From Acetatifactor muris (GTDB taxonomy: Bacteria > Bacillota > Clostridia > Lachnospirales > Lachnospiraceae), in assembly GCF_024623325.1 (NCBI RefSeq), contig NZ_JANJZD010000014.1:62001-126000 (forward strand): a DNA stretch of 64,000 bases. Direction: 5' to 3'. The notes beneath the pieces were generated by a model that had not been told where the DNA came from, searched no databases, and worked only from the letters and a program-made list of their open reading frames with translations. Position numbers and translations under genes: made by a program. Below, piece by piece: positions 63,182 to 64,000 of this stretch. How positions within the stretch are numbered: position 1 is the first letter of the stretch; the number at the start of each line of letters is the position of its first letter.

Positions 63182-64000
63182 TTAAAATGTGTCCTCTATC
63201 TGTCTCCACAGCTTTCCATATTCATCATAGGCATTATATTTTTCTAATAATAACAAATGTGTCTTTGCCAGTTTTTTCAGGGCGACTCTTCTGCCTGGAT
63301 TACCATTTTTCATGTAAAACATAATTGCTTCTTTATAAAGCTTAAACAATTCTTCTTTTGATCTTCTTATTATTTTATCAGACAGCGTATTTTTACGAAT
63401 CGTTCTGTCCCACTCATATAAATGACCATTCAAATAGCAGACTTTATCCGCATAAGATAAAATATATAAATTCCAGGCATCATCTTCAGCCAAAAGCATG
63501 GGAAACAAATGCGTTTTTACAAGAGAAGCCTTATATAACTTATTGCAGAGAAATGAATATCCGTGCCCTTTCACAAAATGTTTGTCGAAAAATTCATCAA
63601 TTGGTACAGCAACATTCTCCTCCATTGAATACTGGGTTATTGGTATATATCCTGTATTTGTTATTTGATAGGAAGATGAAATTGCAACATCACAGTGATT
63701 TGCTTCAATAGCATTATATAAACTGGTAATCATATCAGGATGAAGCATGTCATCACTGTCCATGAATTCCATATAACTTCCATTTGCACTCTTTATTCCC
63801 GCATTCCGCGCTGCTGAAGCCCCACTGTTTTCCTGCTGTATTATAACCACATTCGAATATTTTCCGGCATACCACTCAAGGATATCCGGGGTAGAGTCAA
63901 CACTTCCATCATCCACAACCACAACTTCAAGATCGGAAAGCGACTGCGCCAATACATTATCCATTGTTCTTACAATATAATCCTCCGCATTGTACGCAGG
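63182..64000 (-). CDS. GT2-family glycosyltransferase, C-terminal part (truncated at window edge)
   Basis: About 272 residues are visible; the N-terminus lies beyond 64,000, since PAYNAEDYIVRT reads through to the edge. Motifs are VVVDDGSVDSTPDILEWYAG, ENSGASAARNAGIKSANGSY, the DxD MDSDDMLHPDM and AEDDAWNLYILSYAD. It is strongly similar to residues 402-682 of the chimera downstream; the DNA at its visible 5' end (63,970-64,000) is almost identical to 61,850-61,880, indicating a recent duplication. The missing part could be another GtfA-like half or a plain GT2 N-terminus. The 75 nt to the next gene hold nothing recognisable. Confidence 0.85.
   Translation of the reverse strand, partial: PAYNAEDYIVRTMDNVLAQSLSDLEVVVVDDGSVDSTPDILEWYAGKYSNVVIIQQENSGASAARNAGIKSANGSYMEFMDSDDMLHPDMITSLYNAIEANHCDVAISSSYQITNTGYIPITQYSMEENVAVPIDEFFDKHFVKGHGYSFLCNKLYKASLVKTHLFPMLLAEDDAWNLYILSYADKVCYLNGHLYEWDRTIRKNTLSDKIIRRSKEELFKLYKEAIMFYMKNGNPGRRVALKKLAKTHLLLLEKYNAYDEYGKLWRQIEDTF

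Overview
The window reads as a chromosomal segment of an anaerobic Firmicute, most likely a Lachnospiraceae-type clostridium. That is an inference from the mix of LoaP/NusG paralogues, a DUF5688 protein, a GH51 arabinofuranosidase, a CZB-domain chemoreceptor, an NADP-type glutamate dehydrogenase, an aroK-aroQ fusion and accessory-Sec-type glycosyltransferases. Shine-Dalgarno sites are strong, TTG/GTG starts are frequent, and the one tRNA lacks an encoded CCA. No insertion sequence, prophage or CRISPR array was seen.

Region 1 (1-19,976, all minus strand, AT-rich from about 3 to 15 kb) is one long capsule/exopolysaccharide operon read right to left. It opens with two tandem LoaP/NusG-like antiterminators, followed by an apparent intrinsic terminator. 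Then come an HpcH/HpaI-type aldolase, a PLP amino-acid decarboxylase, an undecaprenyl-phosphate sugar-phosphate transferase, a class IV aminotransferase, three GT4 glycosyltransferases, a Wzy polymerase, a CapA-like metallophosphatase, a Wzx flippase, an asparagine-synthase-like protein and the WbpG-I-B-D-E set plus a truncated nucleotide-sugar dehydrogenase. The Wbp set predicts UDP-ManNAc3NAcA, or an amidino derivative of it, as a building block. The upstream leader (20,043-20,300) carries two 28-bp imperfect direct repeats, two small hairpins and a candidate promoter.

Region 2 (20,420-29,904) holds mostly housekeeping and metabolic genes: a NUDIX-Sel1 fusion, a 54-residue orphan protein beside an inverted repeat, a ribokinase-family kinase on the plus strand, then metA, ligA, rluF, an RNase H, an mgtC-family gene and abfA (GH51). 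An AraC regulator and a soluble CZB chemoreceptor (30,131-32,399) follow on the plus strand, with abfA divergent from the AraC gene.

Region 3 (32,493-48,526, minus) has a DUF1848-SGNH fusion, gdhA, a small helical protein, a membrane-anchored SH3 protein, tRNA-Arg(CCG) inside a perfect 16-bp inverted repeat, a DUF5688 protein, efp, fused aroK-aroQ, aroE, yqeG, recJ, a MATE transporter and a large solute-binding lipoprotein. Plus-strand genes at 48,854-51,615 are a small lipoprotein and a transmembrane chemoreceptor with an elaborate leader.

Region 4 (51,774-64,000, minus) is the most unusual part. It contains three GtfA-like and three GtfB-like genes, two Gtf3-like glucosyltransferases, and a truncated GT2 gene at the right edge. 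GtfA/GtfB start O-GlcNAc addition on serine-rich-repeat proteins exported by the accessory Sec system, and normally occur as one pair. Here one GtfA has its C-terminal donor-binding half replaced by a linker and a GT-A/GT2 domain. The array looks like an expanded protein O-glycosylation system; no adhesin, SecA2/SecY2 or Asp gene lies inside the window.
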